37,563 nt of DNA from Fusobacteriota bacterium (GTDB lineage: Bacteria; Bacillota; TC1), in NCBI GenBank assembly GCA_022615965.1, contig JAKEGG010000048.1:1-37563 (forward strand), given 5' to 3'. The notes beneath the pieces were generated by a model. That model did not search any database. It was not told where the DNA came from and was given only the letters and a program-made list of their open reading frames with translations. Of this stretch, positions 7,399-15,865 are shown one piece after another. The position numbers were made by a program, and so were the translations under genes. Position 1 is the stretch's first letter. Every line of letters starts with the position of its first letter.

Positions 7399-7975
7399 AA
7401 TAGGTGTTGTTGAAAGAAATACCAAAGAGACAAAAATATGGGCACAGATGGAATTAGATGGTCAGGGTCTTCTTGAGGGAAGAACTGATGTTGGTTTTTT
7501 TGATCATATGCTAGAGCTATTGGTCAAACATAGCAATATTAATTTAAAGCTGGTAGTTGAGGGTGATCTGGAAATTGATGCTCATCATACAGTAGAAGAT
7601 GTTGGTATTGTTTTAGGGGAAGCTTTAAAGTCAGGTCTTGGTGATAAGGTGGGTATTGAAAGATATGGTCATATACTGCTGCCTATGGATGAGGTCCTGG
7701 TGTTACTTGCTCTTGATTTAAGTGGCAGACCGTTTTTGAAATTTGATGTTGATATCCCTTATGAGACTATTGGCAACTTTGAGACAGAGTTAGTTGAGGA
7801 GTTTTTTAGAGCTTTTATAGTTGCAGCTGGTATCAATATGCATGTAAAGATTTTAGAAGGTAAAAATACTCATCATATAATTGAAGGTATGTTTAAGGCT
7901 TTAGGAAGAGCTTTGAAAATGGCTGTAAAAGTTGATATGAATAATGGATTGCCTTCGACTAAGGGGATGATTTAA
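7391..7975 (+). CDS. hisB: Imidazoleglycerol-phosphate dehydratase
   Basis: 194 residues, a monofunctional HisB without the N-terminal phosphatase half seen in enterobacteria. It dehydrates imidazole-glycerol phosphate using two manganese ions. The metal-binding repeats are present: 'FFDHMLELLVKH' and 'DAHHTVEDVGIVLGEAL' in the first half, and 'NTHHIIEGMFKALGRAL' in the second. It overlaps the end of hisD by 8 bases and the start of hisH by one base (TAATG). Since this HisB has no phosphatase domain, a separate histidinol-phosphate phosphatase must be encoded elsewhere. Confidence 0.96.
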   Translation: MSRIGVVERNTKETKIWAQMELDGQGLLEGRTDVGFFDHMLELLVKHSNINLKLVVEGDLEIDAHHTVEDVGIVLGEALKSGLGDKVGIERYGHILLPMDEVLVLLALDLSGRPFLKFDVDIPYETIGNFETELVEEFFRAFIVAAGINMHVKILEGKNTHHIIEGMFKALGRALKMAVKVDMNNGLPSTKGMI

Positions 7976-8586
7976 TGATTGGTATCATAGATTATGGACG
8001 TGGTAATATGAGTAGTGTTGAAGCTGCTTTAAAAAAGAGTGGTTACAAGTTTGTCAATACTGATGATATAGGTATTCTAGCCACTTGTGACGGCTATATC
8101 CTACCAGGTGTAGGTGCATTTAAAGATGGAATGGAAGATCTGGCTAAAAGAGGCTTGGATGCTTTTTTAAAGGAAGTTGCTAAGACTGATAAACCTGTGT
8201 TAGGTATTTGTTTAGGTATGCAGCTTTTGTTTGATTACGGTGAAGAGCATGGTGGAGCCAAGGGTCTTGGTCTTATCAAGGGACAGGTGAAAAAGCTTAC
8301 CACTAGCTTTAAGATACCTCATATGGGTTGGAATTCTTTGGAGCTAAAAAGAGAGTCTTCCTTATTGTCAGGTATTGTAAGTGGTGACGATTTTTATTTT
8401 GTTCATAGCTTTAAGGTAGTTCCTGATGATGATTCGGTAGTGGTAGCTACTTGTGAATATGGGGAAGAAATAGTAGCTGTGGTAGAATGCGGCAAAATTT
8501 TTGGAGCCCAGTTTCATCCTGAGAAAAGCTCGGATAAAGGTTTGAAAATCATCAATAATTTTGGAAAGCTGGTGGAGAGATGTTGA
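7975..8586 (+). CDS. hisH: Imidazole glycerol phosphate synthase, glutamine amidotransferase subunit
   Basis: 203 residues, a class I glutamine amidotransferase. It supplies ammonia to HisF through the HisF barrel. The catalytic triad is complete: C79 in 'GICLGMQLL', with H181 and E183 in 'FHPEKSS'. The N-terminal 'IIDYGRGNMSSVEAAL' and the 'LPGVGAFKDGM' motif are characteristic. The start codon overlaps the hisB stop, and the gene end overlaps hisA by 7 bases, so coupled translation is likely. Confidence 0.96.
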   Translation: MIGIIDYGRGNMSSVEAALKKSGYKFVNTDDIGILATCDGYILPGVGAFKDGMEDLAKRGLDAFLKEVAKTDKPVLGICLGMQLLFDYGEEHGGAKGLGLIKGQVKKLTTSFKIPHMGWNSLELKRESSLLSGIVSGDDFYFVHSFKVVPDDDSVVVATCEYGEEIVAVVECGKIFGAQFHPEKSSDKGLKIINNFGKLVERC

Positions 8587-9305
8587 TTGTTCCTGCTATA
8601 GATATGTTAAATGGAGAATGTATAAGGTTGTATAAGGGTGACTATAAACAGGTAACAGTTTATGGAGACCCAGTAGAAATTGCTTTAAAGTGGCAGTCAA
8701 TAGGTGCTAAGCTTCTTCATCTGGTTGATTTAGATGGTGCTGAGGCAGGTAATCCGAAAAATCTTGAAGTAGTTAAAAAATTGGTGGAGGTTCTGGATAT
8801 ACCTGTGGAGCTTGGTGGTGGTATCAGATCTATGGAGACTATCAGAATGTATCTTGATTTAGGTGTCTCCAGGGTTATTCTTGGTACTGCTGCAGTAGAA
8901 AATAAGGCTTTGGTAGCTTGTGCTGCTGCTGTTTATGGAGAAAAGATAGTTGTAGGGATCGATGCAGTTGGAGGTATGGTCAAAACAAAAGGTTGGCTTG
9001 AGGATACTAAGCTAAGTGCTGTTGATCTGGCTCATGAAATGAGAGAACTTGGTATCTCCAGGATCATTTATACTGATATCGATCGTGATGGAACTTTGGC
9101 TGGTCCTAATTTACAGGAAACGGAAAATATTGCCAGGGAGAGTAATTTGAGGATCACAGCTTCAGGAGGCATGTCTTCGCTGAAGGATGTAAAAAACGTA
9201 TTGAAACTTGAGCAATATGGTGTTGATGAGGTTATACTAGGTAAGTCTATCTATGAAGGCAAGATAGATTTATCAGAAGCTTTAAGGCTAGTTGAGGGTG
9301 AATAG
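8580..9305 (+). CDS. hisA: ProFAR isomerase HisA
   Basis: 241 residues, a (beta/alpha)8 barrel that performs the Amadori rearrangement of ProFAR to PRFAR. Catalytic aspartates are seen at D8 ('PAIDMLNGECIRL') and D128 ('VGIDAVGG'). The half-barrel phosphate sites 'LGGGIRSM' and 'ASGGMSSLKDV' are present, as is 'YTDIDRDGTLAGPN'. The ATG at 8580 lies within the last codons of hisH; GGAGAG just upstream acts as ribosome binding site. HisF begins directly after the stop codon. Confidence 0.96.
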   Translation: MLIVPAIDMLNGECIRLYKGDYKQVTVYGDPVEIALKWQSIGAKLLHLVDLDGAEAGNPKNLEVVKKLVEVLDIPVELGGGIRSMETIRMYLDLGVSRVILGTAAVENKALVACAAAVYGEKIVVGIDAVGGMVKTKGWLEDTKLSAVDLAHEMRELGISRIIYTDIDRDGTLAGPNLQETENIARESNLRITASGGMSSLKDVKNVLKLEQYGVDEVILGKSIYEGKIDLSEALRLVEGE

Positions 9306-10064
9306 ATGTTAAAGAAGAGAATCATACCTTGTCTGGATGTGAAAAACGGACGGGTAGTTAAGGGTACTAACTTTGTGGATATAAGAGATGCTGGTGATCC
9401 AGTTGATTTAGCAAAGCATTATGATAAGGCTGGCGCAGATGAGCTGGTATTTTTAGATATTACTGCTTCACATGAGAAAAGGGATACTATGATCGAGGTG
9501 GTTAGACAAACTGCTCGTGATGTTTATATTCCTTTTACTGTTGGTGGTGGTATAAAGTCCATTGATGATATGAGGGCAATTTTAAGAGCTGGAGCTGATA
9601 AGGTTTCTATTAATACTCCTGCTATTTTAAATAAGGAACTGATAACAAAAGGTGCTGAAATATTTGGTTCCCAGTGTATTGTAGTGGCTATTGATGCCAA
9701 GGCTAAAGGAGATGGCTCCTATGAAGCCTATATCAATGGAGGCAGGGTCAATACAGGGATTGATGTTTTTAGTTGGGCAAAGGAAGTAGAAAAATTAGGT
9801 GCTGGCGAGATCCTTTTGACTAGTATGGATAGAGATGGTACCAAGGATGGTTATGATTTGGAGCTTACCAGACAGGTCAGTGAGCTGGTGGGTATACCTG
9901 TTATAGCTTCTGGTGGAGTTGGTTCCTTGGAGCATCTTTATGAAGGTTTAGTGAAAGGTAAGGCATCTGCTGCCTTGGCTGCATCAATTTTTCATTATGG
10001 TACTTATTCTGTTGCTGAAGCAAAGAGGTTTTTAATTGATAAAGGAGTGAAGGTTAGATGGTAG
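9306..10064 (+). CDS. hisF: Imidazole glycerol phosphate synthase cyclase subunit HisF
   Basis: 252 residues, the barrel partner of HisH. It condenses ammonia with PRFAR and releases AICAR and imidazole-glycerol phosphate. D11 ('[13 protein letters not shown]') and D130 ('VAIDAK') match the two catalytic aspartates. Phosphate-binding loops 'VGGGIKS' and '[10 protein letters not shown]' are intact, and '[13 protein letters not shown]' is typical. The gene abuts hisA and overlaps hisIE by 7 bases. Confidence 0.97.
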   Translation: MLKKRIIPCLDVKNGRVVKGTNFVDIRDAGDPVDLAKHYDKAGADELVFLDITASHEKRDTMIEVVRQTARDVYIPFTVGGGIKSIDDMRAILRAGADKVSINTPAILNKELITKGAEIFGSQCIVVAIDAKAKGDGSYEAYINGGRVNTGIDVFSWAKEVEKLGAGEILLTSMDRDGTKDGYDLELTRQVSELVGIPVIASGGVGSLEHLYEGLVKGKASAALAASIFHYGTYSVAEAKRFLIDKGVKVRW

Positions 10065-10723
10065 TTGATTTTTTAGATAAGTTGAAATGGGATAATGATG
10101 GCTTGTTGCCTGCAATAGTTCAGGATGATTTGACTGAAGAGGTTTTGATGCTGGCCTATATGAATAAGGAGTCTTTGGAGAGAAGCTTGGAGCTAGGTGA
10201 GGCTGTTTATTTTTCTAGGAGCAGGCAGGATTTGTGGCATAAAGGAGAGACCAGTGGTCATTTCCAAAGGATCAAGAAGATTTTCTATGATTGTGACAGA
10301 GACACTATTCTTTTGAGAGTAGAGCAGATAGGTGTTGCATGTCATGAGGGAGATAAAAGTTGTTTTCATTATGATTTAACTTCACTTCTTGATAGTGGTT
10401 CTGATCTTCGTGTAAAAGCTAAGGATAATAGTGGGATCCTTTTTGGTAAGAGGATAGCTGGTTTGGAAGCTGTTATTGCTGATCGTTTTGAAAAGAGACC
10501 TGAGGGTGCTTATACGACCTACTTATTTGAAAAAGGTATCGATAAGATCTTAAAAAAGGTTGGAGAAGAAACTGCTGAGGTTATTATTGGGGCTAAAAAT
10601 GAGGGTAAGTCTGAGGTTGTATATGAGGCTAGTGATTTATTTTATCATTTATTAGTGCTTTTTAAGGAGAAGGGTGTTAGTATTAATGATATAGAGGCTG
10701 AGTTGGCTAATAGGTATAAATAA
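10058..10723 (+). CDS. hisIE: Bifunctional phosphoribosyl-AMP cyclohydrolase / phosphoribosyl-ATP pyrophosphatase
   Basis: 221 residues, two domains fused in the usual order. The HisI half (about 1-120) shows '[10 protein letters not shown]', '[19 protein letters not shown]', and the metal ligands in 'DCDRDTILL' and '[12 protein letters not shown]'. The HisE half (about 130-221) shows '[14 protein letters not shown]', '[16 protein letters not shown]' and '[11 protein letters not shown]'. Together they carry out steps 2 and 3 of the pathway. GGAG at 10044-10047 precedes the ATG, which overlaps the hisF stop. Confidence 0.96.
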   Translation: MVVDFLDKLKWDNDGLLPAIVQDDLTEEVLMLAYMNKESLERSLELGEAVYFSRSRQDLWHKGETSGHFQRIKKIFYDCDRDTILLRVEQIGVACHEGDKSCFHYDLTSLLDSGSDLRVKAKDNSGILFGKRIAGLEAVIADRFEKRPEGAYTTYLFEKGIDKILKKVGEETAEVIIGAKNEGKSEVVYEASDLFYHLLVLFKEKGVSINDIEAELANRYK

Positions 10724-10734
10724 GGGGGTTTATG

Positions 10735-10983
10735 ATGAGTCGATTATTGGATTGGAATTTAAGACTTGGTGAATTTATCAGCAGCAAGATCAAAGGTGGC
10801 ATTGGCTTGTTTCTTCATGCTTTGCTAGTTTCAATTATTGTTTTATTGTTGGCTTTTTTGTTGTATTGGATCATTAAGTTAGTTTTAGCTTCCTTGGTTT
10901 GGTTAGTACCGATTTTTCTGGTAGTGTTAGCAGTAGCAGCTATTATTTATCTTATATTTAGTGTCAAGTATTTGTATAAATAA
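10735..10983 (+). CDS. Small two-helix membrane protein at the end of the his operon
   Basis: 82 residues, not recognised as a named family. A short amphipathic N-terminus ('MSRLLDWNLRLGEFISSKIKGG') is followed by two very hydrophobic stretches, about 25-47 and 49-75, and a short basic tail. I chose the second of two tandem ATGs (10732, 10735) because GGGGG (10724-10728) is 6 bases from it. The ribosome binding site starts right at the hisIE stop and a terminator follows, so it belongs to the his transcript. A role in histidine uptake or sensing cannot be claimed; the position may be incidental. Confidence 0.7.
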   Translation: MSRLLDWNLRLGEFISSKIKGGIGLFLHALLVSIIVLLLAFLLYWIIKLVLASLVWLVPIFLVVLAVAAIIYLIFSVKYLYK

Positions 10984-11012
10984 TATATTATTTTAAATAG
11001 TTAATTGTAAAT

Positions 11013-11051
11013 AAATATAGGATATCAATTTATTGATATCCTATATTTTTT
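11013..11051 (+). terminator. Terminator closing the his operon
   Basis: A 16-bp perfect stem, AAATATAGGATATCAA (11013-11028) with its complement at 11033-11048, has a TTTA loop. The T-run at 11046-11051 overlaps the foot of the stem. The A-rich left side could allow termination on both strands. Confidence 0.9.
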
Positions 11052-11080
11052 GGCAATCAAGGAACAATTCTGCTAAAATC

Positions 11081-11109
11081 TTGACAACAAAAAAAGAAAA
11101 TGATATCCT
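11081..11109 (+). promoter_or_regulatory. Promoter of the hrcA-grpE-dnaK-dnaJ operon
   Basis: TTGACA (11081-11086) and TATCCT (11104-11109), 17 bases apart: a perfect -35 with a weak -10. The start would fall at about 11116, inside the CIRCE element. Confidence 0.75.
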
Positions 11110-11113
11110 TTCA

Positions 11114-11140
11114 TTAGCACTCAAAATGCCAAAGTGCTAA
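11114..11140 (+). promoter_or_regulatory. CIRCE element (HrcA operator)
   Basis: TTAGCACTC, nine bases, AAGTGCTAA. This matches the CIRCE consensus (TTAGCACTC-N9-GAGTGCTAA) at 17 of 18 arm positions. The one change is G to A at 11132, which breaks the innermost base pair. It lies between promoter and hrcA, as in other Firmicutes. Confidence 0.97.
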
Positions 11141-11153
11141 AAGAGGTGATCAA

Positions 11154-12167
11154 GTGGATAAACGTAAAGAACAAATACTTAAAGCTATAATAAAAGAATA
11201 CATCTTAGAAGCAGAGCCAGTGAGTTCTAAAACCATAATGAACAGATATGGACTTAATGTCAGTTCAGCTACTATCAGAAATGAAATGGCAGCTCTAGAG
11301 GAATTAGGATATATTCAACAACCACACATCTCAAGTGGCAGAGTGCCAGCTCCATCAGGTTATAGGTATTATGTAGATAACCTTATGGAAGAAGAAGAGC
11401 TTTTAGAAGAAATAAATTTGATCGATCAACTTACTTCGAATATAAGCAATATCAATAATTACCTCAAAGAAGTAGCTCTTATGCTAGCCGGAGCCAGTAA
11501 CTATACAGTAATAGTAACTGAAGAAAAAAGAGGAGAAGAAACCATACATCATCTTAAACTAGTAGGATTGCTAGAGGATAAAGCCTTATTGGTACTGGTG
11601 TTATCATCTAACAAGGTTAAGGACTATGTAATACCATATTTGGAAAAACTAAGTGAAGAAGAGCTAATAAGTTTATCTGAGATATTGAATCAACATCTTA
11701 AGGACAAAGAAATAAAGTATCTTACCTTAGATCTTAAAAATAAAATCAAGGGGATTTTTCCTAACTCTCCACTGTTGCTAGAAGAGATATTCAACCTGAT
11801 AGAAAAAAGCCTGGAAGAAGAAAACAATGTAGAGGTAATTGTAGAAGGAGTTAAAAATATCTTCAAGCTTCCAGAATTCAATGAAGTAAAAAAAATAGCT
11901 AAATTTATGGAAACTATAGAAAACCAGGAAATCATCACAGGATTACTAAGAGATGCCATCGGAAGTGAAGGCAATAAAATAGGAGTTAAAATAGGTGAAG
12001 AATTAGGACTGGAGGATTTAAAAGACTTTACATTGATAGCTACTAACTGCTCTTTTTGTGAAGGTTTAAATGGCAAAATTGGCATAATCGGACCAACCAG
12101 GATGTTTTACGAAAAAAACATCAGCCTCTTGGAAGCCTTATTAAAAAAGGAGGATGAAAATGACTGA
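11154..12167 (+). CDS. hrcA: Heat-inducible transcription repressor HrcA
   Basis: 337 residues, the usual length. HrcA binds CIRCE and represses chaperone operons; its activity depends on GroEL. The N-terminal winged helix is clear ('ILKAIIKEYILEAEPVSSKTI', 'SSATIRNEMAALEELGYIQQPHISSGRVPA', 'GYRYYVDNLM'), followed by the GAF-like domain and the dimerisation insert, ending with 'IGIIGPTRMFYEK'. The start is GTG at 11154, 5 bases after GAGGTG (11143-11148). It overlaps grpE by 8 bases. CIRCE directly upstream implies autoregulation. Confidence 0.97.
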   Translation: MDKRKEQILKAIIKEYILEAEPVSSKTIMNRYGLNVSSATIRNEMAALEELGYIQQPHISSGRVPAPSGYRYYVDNLMEEEELLEEINLIDQLTSNISNINNYLKEVALMLAGASNYTVIVTEEKRGEETIHHLKLVGLLEDKALLVLVLSSNKVKDYVIPYLEKLSEEELISLSEILNQHLKDKEIKYLTLDLKNKIKGIFPNSPLLLEEIFNLIEKSLEEENNVEVIVEGVKNIFKLPEFNEVKKIAKFMETIENQEIITGLLRDAIGSEGNKIGVKIGEELGLEDLKDFTLIATNCSFCEGLNGKIGIIGPTRMFYEKNISLLEALLKKEDEND

Positions 12168-12720
12168 TAAAAAGAAAAAAGAACATGAAAACCAGAAAGA
12201 AGCAATCCAAGAAACCAAGAAAACAGAAAAACATGATAAGCGTGAAAAACAAGATAAACACAGCAAAGCATTAGAAGAAAGAAATGAAGAAATCAAAAAA
12301 CTGGAAGAAAAGCTTTTAAGACTAACTGCAGAATTTGAAAACTACAAAAAAAGGGCAAGAACCGAACTGGAAAATATGGGGAAATATGGAACTGAAGAGC
12401 TAATGCTACCATTACTTATGGTAGTAGACAACTTTGAAAGGGCTGTAGTCCAAAAACCAGATGAAACGAAAATTGAAGCCTTCTATGAAGGAGTTAATTT
12501 GATATATAAACAGCTTATGGAAATACTAGAAGCCCAGGGGTTAGAAAAAATCAAAGCTCAAGGTGAAAAGTTTGATCCAAGCTATCATCAAGGAGTAATG
12601 AACGATGTAGTAGAAGATGAAAAGCTGATAGATACTGTAACTGAAGAATTTCAAACAGGCTATCTACTTAACAAAAAAGTAATCAGACCAACTATGGTAA
12701 AAATAGGAATAAAAGGATAA
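12160..12720 (+). CDS. grpE: Nucleotide exchange factor GrpE
   Basis: 186 residues. GrpE releases ADP from DnaK. A long, highly charged N-terminal coiled coil (about 1-60, rich in Lys/Glu) leads to 'LLRLTAEFENYKKR', then 'LLMVVDNFERA', 'GVNLIYKQLMEILEAQGLEKI', 'FDPSYHQGVM', and the C-terminal beta-wing 'GYLLNKKVIRPTMVKI'. I prefer the ATG at 12160 over 12154, since GGAGG ends at 12153 and would touch the first ATG. Overlap with hrcA is 8 bases; dnaK follows after 18 bases. Confidence 0.97.
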   Translation: MTDKKKKEHENQKEAIQETKKTEKHDKREKQDKHSKALEERNEEIKKLEEKLLRLTAEFENYKKRARTELENMGKYGTEELMLPLLMVVDNFERAVVQKPDETKIEAFYEGVNLIYKQLMEILEAQGLEKIKAQGEKFDPSYHQGVMNDVVEDEKLIDTVTEEFQTGYLLNKKVIRPTMVKIGIKG

Positions 12721-12738
12721 TTTAGGAGGAAAAAATCA

Positions 12739-14577
12739 ATGAGTAAAGTAATAGGAATCGACTTAGGAACAACAAATTCATGTGTTGCAGTAATGGAAGG
12801 TGGAGAGGCAGTAGTAATAGCCAATGCTGAAGGCAACAGAACAACACCATCAGTAGTAGCTTTCACTAAAGATGGAGAAAGACTGGTTGGACAAGTGGCC
12901 AAAAGACAAGCCATCACTAATCCAGACCATACAATATCATCCATAAAAAGACACATGGGTTCAAATCATAAAGTATCAATCGACAATGTTGATTATACAC
13001 CACAACAAATATCAGCCTTTATTTTGCAAAAGCTGAAAAAAGATGCAGAAAGCTTTTTAGGACAAGAAGTAAAGGATGCTGTAATCACTGTACCAGCCTA
13101 CTTTTCAGATTCACAAAGACAAGCAACTAAAGATGCAGGTGCAATTGCAGGCTTAAATGTTCTAAGAATAATCAATGAGCCTACAGCAGCAGCCTTATCA
13201 TATGGTCTTGACAAAGGTAATGATCATACGATTTTAGTTTATGACCTAGGTGGAGGAACCTTCGACGTTTCAGTATTAGAATTAGGCGATGGCGTATTTG
13301 AAGTTAAAGCAACAAGTGGAAATAATAAATTAGGTGGAGATGACTTTGATGACAGAGTAATCGACTATCTAGTTGATGAGTTTAAAAAGAGCCATGGTAT
13401 TGATTTGAAATATGATAAAATGGCTATGCAAAGGTTAAAAGAGGCTGCAGAAAAAGCAAAATGCGAGCTTTCAACAGTAACTACTTCCAATATAAATCTA
13501 CCATTTATTACAGCAAATGAAAATGGACCACAGCACCTTGATATAAGTCTTTCAAGAGCAAAATTTGATGAACTGACTGCTGATTTAGTAGATAAAACCA
13601 TGGGACCTACAGATACAGCACTTAAAGATGCTGGTCTAAGTCCAAGTCAAATAGATAAAGTTATCTTAGTTGGTGGTTCAACCAGGATACCAGCAGTTCA
13701 GGATGCTATTAAGAAGAAATTAGGCAAAGAACCATTTAAAGGAGTTAATCCCGATGAATGTGTAGCTTTAGGAGCTGCTATTCAAGGAGGAGTACTAACC
13801 GGAGAAGTTAATGATATCCTTCTATTGGATGTAACACCTTTATCCTTAGGCATTGAAACCTTAGGAGGAATTGCTACTAGAATCATTGAAAGAAATACAA
13901 CTATTCCAACTTCTAAAAGTCAGGTTTTCTCTACAGCAGCAGATAATCAGCCAAGTGTAGATATCAATATTGTACAAGGTGAAAGACAAATGGCTGCAGA
14001 TAATAAAAGTATAGGCAGATTTATGCTTGATGGAATTGCACCAGCACCTAGAGGAATTCCTCAAATCGAAGTAACTTTTGATATTGATGCCAACGGTATC
14101 TTAAATGTATCAGCTAAAGATAAAGGAACTGGTAAAGAACAAAAAATTACAATTACCGGTAGCACAGGCTTGTCTGATGATGAAATTGAAAAAATGGCTA
14201 AAGATGCTGAAAAATACGCAGAAGAAGATAGAAAGAAAAAAGAATCTATTGAAGCTAGAAACAATGCTGATTCATTGATTTACCAAGGAGAAAAGCTGAT
14301 CAAGGACAATGGTGACAAGATTTCTGAAGATGATAAAAAGAAATTTGAAGATGCTAAAAAACCATTAGCAGATGCTTTGGCAAAAGATGATGTTGAAGCA
14401 ATCAAAGGAGAAACAGAAAAACTACAAAAAGTATTAGAAGAAATTGGAACCAAAATTTATCAACAAGCCTCTCAACAGGCTCCTCAAGATGCCCCTGGAG
14501 CTGAAGAGGTAAATAAAAAAGGCGAGGATAATGTGGTTGATGCAGATTTTACCGCAGAGGATAAGGATAATAAGTAG
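12739..14577 (+). CDS. dnaK: Chaperone DnaK (Hsp70)
   Basis: 612 residues, standard for Firmicutes DnaK. Nucleotide-binding domain motifs: '[13 protein letters not shown]', '[20 protein letters not shown]', '[14 protein letters not shown]', '[15 protein letters not shown]' and '[11 protein letters not shown]'. The linker '[16 protein letters not shown]' and the substrate-binding domain follow, then a helical lid and an acidic tail ending '[14 protein letters not shown]'. The region around residue 80 lacks the extra insert seen in proteobacterial DnaK, as expected for Gram-positives. AGGAGG at 12724-12729 gives 9-base spacing. Two tandem stop codons (TAG TAA) end the gene. Confidence 0.98.
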   Translation: MSKVIGIDLGTTNSCVAVMEGGEAVVIANAEGNRTTPSVVAFTKDGERLVGQVAKRQAITNPDHTISSIKRHMGSNHKVSIDNVDYTPQQISAFILQKLKKDAESFLGQEVKDAVITVPAYFSDSQRQATKDAGAIAGLNVLRIINEPTAAALSYGLDKGNDHTILVYDLGGGTFDVSVLELGDGVFEVKATSGNNKLGGDDFDDRVIDYLVDEFKKSHGIDLKYDKMAMQRLKEAAEKAKCELSTVTTSNINLPFITANENGPQHLDISLSRAKFDELTADLVDKTMGPTDTALKDAGLSPSQIDKVILVGGSTRIPAVQDAIKKKLGKEPFKGVNPDECVALGAAIQGGVLTGEVNDILLLDVTPLSLGIETLGGIATRIIERNTTIPTSKSQVFSTAADNQPSVDINIVQGERQMAADNKSIGRFMLDGIAPAPRGIPQIEVTFDIDANGILNVSAKDKGTGKEQKITITGSTGLSDDEIEKMAKDAEKYAEEDRKKKESIEARNNADSLIYQGEKLIKDNGDKISEDDKKKFEDAKKPLADALAKDDVEAIKGETEKLQKVLEEIGTKIYQQASQQAPQDAPGAEEVNKKGEDNVVDADFTAEDKDNK

Positions 14578-14592
14578 TAAATAATTAGCAGA

Positions 14593-14628
14593 TAAGAATA
14601 TACATCACTTAGGTGGTGTATATTCTTA
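14593..14628 (+). other. Intercistronic hairpin between dnaK and dnaJ
   Basis: A 16-bp stem, TAAGAATATACATCAC (14593-14608) against GTGGTGTATATTCTTA (14613-14628), has a TTAG loop and a single mismatch position that can form U-G pairing. No T-run follows, so it is not a classical terminator. It may block decay of the dnaK mRNA or lower dnaJ expression. Confidence 0.75.
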
Positions 14629-14651
14629 GCTATGCAGATGGAGGAAAAATT

Positions 14652-15779
14652 TTGAGTAAAAGAGACTATTATGAAGTGCTGGGAGTCTCTAAAACAGCAA
14701 CTGATACTGAAATTAAGAAGGCCTATCGTAAGCTATCTATGAAATATCATCCAGATAAAAATAAGGATGAAGGAGCTACAGATAAGTTTAAAGAGGTCCA
14801 AGAGGCCTATGATGTTTTAAGCGATAGTAATAAAAGAGCTCAATATGACCAGTATGGACATACTGATTTTGGAGGAGCTGGTGGATTTGGTGGAGCTGGT
14901 TTTGAAGATTTTAACTTTAGCGGTTTTGGAGACATATTTGATAATATCTTTGGAGGTGGGAGAAGACAACGCCAGTACAATGGCCCAATCAAAGGTGAAG
15001 ATTTAACCTATACTTTTAAAATCACCTTTATGGAAGCTGCTTTTGGTGCTGATAAAGATTTTTCTATCAGAAGAGAAGATAACTGTGACGACTGTAAGGG
15101 TACAGGAGCAACAGCAGGTACAACAAAGGAAACCTGTCCAACCTGTCATGGATCAGGTCAGGTAATGTCCTCTATGGGTTTTTTCCAATCGGTCAGAACA
15201 TGTCCTAGCTGTAATGGTACAGGAAGCATCATAAAGGATCCATGTAAAAAGTGTGGCGGCTCAGGGAGAATCAAAAAAGAAAGAAAGATTCACTTAAATG
15301 TTCCTGCTGGAGTTTTTGAAGGAGCCAGAATAAAAATTGCCAACGAAGGAGATGCCGGGAAAAATGGTGGTCCTTATGGGGATTTGTATATAATTATCAA
15401 TATTGCTCCTCATGATGAATTTAAAAGAGAAGGCAACGATGTTTATAGTGAAATCAAGATCAATATTTTTCAGGCAGCTTTAGGAGATGTACTTCAAATC
15501 AACACTATCCATGGTAAGGAAGATCTGGAAATACCTGAAGGAACCCAGTTTGGCTCAACCTTCAGACTTAAAGGTAAAGGAATACCTAAGTTAAGAAGTG
15601 ATAGTAAAGGAGATCATTATGTTTTTATCAAGGTAGTAGTACCTCAGCACTTAAACAAAGAACAAAAGGAAAAAATGGAAATGCTAAGACATTCACTAGG
15701 TAACGCGCCATTGACCTATAAACCTAGAAAAGAAAAGAAAGTTTTCTTCGAAAAAATCAAAGACTTTTTTACAGATTAA
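14652..15779 (+). CDS. dnaJ: Chaperone DnaJ (Hsp40)
   Basis: 375 residues from a TTG start at 14652, chosen because GGAGG (14640-14644) lies 7 bases upstream and the protein then begins '[12 protein letters not shown]', the family N-terminus. The J domain has HPD at 33-35 ('KYHPDKN'). A Gly/Phe-rich linker spans about 73-103. Four CxxCxGxG zinc repeats start at C145, C162, C184 and C198. The C-terminal substrate-binding beta domains and dimerisation tail are complete. It stimulates DnaK ATPase. It is last in the CIRCE operon and separated from dnaK by a hairpin. Confidence 0.97.
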   Translation: MSKRDYYEVLGVSKTATDTEIKKAYRKLSMKYHPDKNKDEGATDKFKEVQEAYDVLSDSNKRAQYDQYGHTDFGGAGGFGGAGFEDFNFSGFGDIFDNIFGGGRRQRQYNGPIKGEDLTYTFKITFMEAAFGADKDFSIRREDNCDDCKGTGATAGTTKETCPTCHGSGQVMSSMGFFQSVRTCPSCNGTGSIIKDPCKKCGGSGRIKKERKIHLNVPAGVFEGARIKIANEGDAGKNGGPYGDLYIIINIAPHDEFKREGNDVYSEIKINIFQAALGDVLQINTIHGKEDLEIPEGTQFGSTFRLKGKGIPKLRSDSKGDHYVFIKVVVPQHLNKEQKEKMEMLRHSLGNAPLTYKPRKEKKVFFEKIKDFFTD

Positions 15780-15797
15780 ATAAATTTATGATATAAT
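15768..15797 (+). promoter_or_regulatory. Promoter of purB
   Basis: TTTACA (15768-15773) and TATAAT (15792-15797) are 18 bases apart. The -35 box overlaps the last codons of dnaJ. Confidence 0.7.
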
Positions 15798-15809
15798 AGC
15801 TACGTAGCT
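15798..15809 (+). promoter_or_regulatory. 12-base palindrome at the purB start site
   Basis: AGCTACGTAGCT is a perfect palindrome starting right after the -10 box and covering the expected start (near 15804). It may be an operator for an unidentified regulator; it does not resemble a PurBox. Confidence 0.4.
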
Positions 15810-15810
15810 T

Positions 15811-15845
15811 AAATACCACTCTAAATAGGAATTTGAGTGGTATTT
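15811..15845 (+). terminator. Hairpin in purB leader, possible dnaJ terminator or attenuator
   Basis: AAATACCACTC (15811-15821) pairs with GAGTGGTATTT (15835-15845). The stem extends inward by AAAT/ATTT with one bulged T around an AGGA loop. An interrupted T-rich run follows (15842-15852). It lies downstream of the purB promoter and just upstream of the AAAGGAG site, so it could both end dnaJ transcripts and attenuate purB. Confidence 0.6.
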
Positions 15846-15865
15846 ATATTTTAAAGGAGATCAAG

